Source of the DNA: JBDTLH01 sp039934875
Lineage (GTDB): Bacteria > Acidobacteriota > Terriglobia > Terriglobales > Acidobacteriaceae
DNA length: 16,146 nt
Assembly: GCA_039934875.1 (NCBI GenBank)
Contig: JBDTLH010000394.1
Coordinates: forward strand, 1-16,146
Direction of reading: 5' to 3'
Numbering within the stretch: position 1 is the first letter of the stretch; each line of letters begins with the position of its first letter. Position numbers and translations under genes: made by a program. Below are positions 14,973 through 16,146 of this stretch, one piece after another. The notes beneath the pieces were generated by a model. The model was not told the origin of the DNA and searched no databases. It worked only from the letters and a program-made list of their open reading frames with translations.

Positions 14973-15057
14973 AAGGTGTCTAAGGACCGCCTAAACAGGC
15001 CCAAAAAAGCGCTAAAAACATCAAAAAAAGTACCTAAACGGATCAAAAACGCTCGAA
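14973..15057. repeat. Helically phased A-tracts (probable intrinsically curved DNA)
   Basis: A-runs on the plus strand are centred near 14994, 15005.5, 15016, 15026, 15037 and 15047, with lengths 3, 6, 5, 7, 3 and 5. Shorter AA steps near 14973, 14982 and 15056 continue the rhythm. The spacing of 10-11.5 nt matches the helical repeat, the classic arrangement for DNA curvature. CCTAAAC also recurs (14990-14996 and 15033-15039). Confidence 0.6.
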
Positions 15058-15181
15058 TTCGTGCTCTTGCGCATCGGGTCGGACGAACCTTAAGGGCTGA
15101 GAAGATTTCTAGGGTGAATGGCCGGGGCTGTGGGCTGCAATTTCGATTTGTGATTTTTAGCGCGCCTGAAGTAGTGACAAA

Positions 15182-16146
15182 TCAAGACAAGAAGCACTCG
15201 AAGGCTTCATTGGAGAGCAGGCGGCCGCGCGGGGTGAGGGTCAGGGTTTCGGAGGCGCGGTGCAGCAATCCGGCGGATTGCAATTTCTCAATTTCGCCGG
15301 CGAAGAGGTGGCGGGGATCTTGGCTGTAATTGGTGGCGAAATCATTTAAGTTGACGCCGCGGTTGAGCCGCATACCGAGGATCATGGCTTCTTCGAGGGC
15401 GTCGCGCTGGCTGAGGCGTTGCGGGGGAGCGGGATAGTGGTTGGAAGCGCGCTCGAAGTTGTCGAGATCTTCGATGGCGGCGAAGCGGAGGTCGCGGATC
15501 TCGCCGAGGCGGCCTTGCGGTGCAGAGGCGGGGAGCATGGAATGGGCGTCGGCGCCGAAGCCGAAGTAGGGCTGGCGGAGCCAGTATTTTAGGTTGTGTT
15601 GTGATTCCCATCCGGGGCGGGCGAAATTAGAGATCTCGTATTGGGCAATGCCTGCGTGTTCGAGGCGTTCGATGGCGCGCTCATACATGCGCACAATGAG
15701 GTCTTCATCGGGGACGGAATGGGCATGGTATTTCGCGCCTCCGGCGAGAAGTTGGTTGCCCAGGCGGGAGTCTTCGTCCACCTCGAGCATGTAAACGCTG
15801 ACATGGGGGACGGCGAGAGCGATGACCTGTTCGAGGCTGTAGTCCCATGATTCGAGAGTTTGATGAGGGAGGCCGGCGATGAGGTCGAGGGAGATGTTCG
15901 CGATGCCGGCGCGGCGGATGCGTTCGACGTCGCGCACTGTGTCTTGGGCTTTGTGAAGGCGGGCAACGGAGCTGGTTTCGCGATCGACGAAGCTCTGCGC
16001 TCCGAAGCTGATGCGATTGACACCGCAATCGAGCATGGCGGCGAGGGAGGCATCAGAGAGGGAGTTGGGGGCACACTCGACGGTGATTTCTGGGGCGTCA
16101 CCCGCGAGGGCGAATTCGGTTTTGATGGCATCAAACAGCGAGAGCA
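15182..16146 (-). CDS. hemW: HemW, radical SAM heme chaperone (N-terminus missing at window edge)
   Basis: The frame is open to the right edge; 321 codons plus two bases are present, and the region with the CxxxCxxC cluster motif lies outside. Visible family signatures include EITVECAPNSLSD near the edge, NRISFGAQSF, SLDLIAGLPHQT, ISVYMLEVDE-like PHVSVYMLEVDED, YEISNFARPGWESQHNLKYW and YFGFGADAHSM, then a C-terminal winged-helix-like part ending LLSNEAFECFLS. These identify HemW rather than the oxygen-independent coproporphyrinogen dehydrogenase HemN. HemW binds heme and delivers it to respiratory proteins. It is transcribed leftward and stops 422 nt before the porin gene, so it is probably a separate housekeeping unit. 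An internal ATG at 16036 is not the start. Confidence 0.92.
   Translation of the reverse strand, partial: LSLFDAIKTEFALAGDAPEITVECAPNSLSDASLAAMLDCGVNRISFGAQSFVDRETSSVARLHKAQDTVRDVERIRRAGIANISLDLIAGLPHQTLESWDYSLEQVIALAVPHVSVYMLEVDEDSRLGNQLLAGGAKYHAHSVPDEDLIVRMYERAIERLEHAGIAQYEISNFARPGWESQHNLKYWLRQPYFGFGADAHSMLPASAPQGRLGEIRDLRFAAIEDLDNFERASNHYPAPPQRLSQRDALEEAMILGMRLNRGVNLNDFATNYSQDPRHLFAGEIEKLQSAGLLHRASETLTLTPRGRLLSNEAFECFLS

Larger units (their letters stand above)
14760..15181. other. Non-coding stretch between hemW and the porin gene
   Basis: A 422-nt stretch without a convincing gene. From left to right it holds the porin ribosome site and candidate promoter, an 8-nt tandem repeat, an unremarkable segment, and an A-tract-rich segment (about 14973-15057). 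A final segment up to the hemW stop has no recognisable signal. Two ORFs in it were examined and rejected. No tRNA, riboswitch or strong terminator is seen. Confidence 0.6.

Noticed and set aside
15145..15183. Inverted repeat GATTTGT / ACAAATC at the end of hemW, considered as a terminator
   Set aside because: Only 7 bp arms, AT-rich, a 25-nt loop and no T-run after the stem in the hemW direction.
14976..15329. Lysine-rich GTG-start ORF of 117 codons on the plus strand
   Set aside because: Weak ribosome site, the lysines come from the phased A-tracts, and its last third is antisense to hemW.

Overview
This is GC-rich bacterial DNA, densely packed, with no tRNA, rRNA, CRISPR or insertion sequence that I can see. 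The mix of genes (an HPr-kinase-like protein, an NTP_transf_5-type protein, a cupredoxin/carboxypeptidase-regulatory fusion, a DcaP-like porin and a HemW) fits an Acidobacteriota-type genome. That assignment is inference from gene style, not from a phylogenetic marker.

Left region (1-7111, minus strand): a tightly coupled run of six genes read right to left. Four cobalamin-binding radical SAM proteins come first (starts near 7111, 5597, 4083 and 2599). A class I SAM-dependent methyltransferase follows (1202), then a zinc-ribbon methyltransferase-like protein cut by the window edge (384). Five junctions overlap by 1-4 nt or are separated by 2 nt, which points to one mRNA and one pathway. The four radical SAM proteins form two paralogous pairs.

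Centre (7244-9973, plus strand): divergent from that operon across a 132-nt spacer lies a three-gene operon. It encodes an HprK-like kinase with a clear P-loop, a 138-residue protein that looks like the kinase's N-terminal domain alone, and a nucleotidyltransferase-fold protein of the NTP_transf_5 type. HprK-like and NTP_transf_5 genes often travel together in peptide-modification and exopolysaccharide-type clusters. Their head-to-head arrangement with four B12 radical SAM enzymes and two methyltransferases is the best candidate here for an undescribed biosynthetic system. No precursor peptide, PqqD-like protein or transporter is visible, so the substrate is unknown.

Right region: an OmpR-family response regulator and its sensor kinase (10028-12540, plus, 1-nt overlap) converge on a two-gene minus-strand operon. 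That operon encodes a signal-peptide-bearing DcaP-like outer-membrane porin and an exported cupredoxin-like protein with a Cys-His-Met copper-type site. A 422-nt non-coding stretch (14760-15181) follows. It holds a candidate porin promoter, an 8-nt tandem repeat and a run of helically phased A-tracts that should curve the DNA. The window ends inside a minus-strand hemW gene that lacks its N-terminus.
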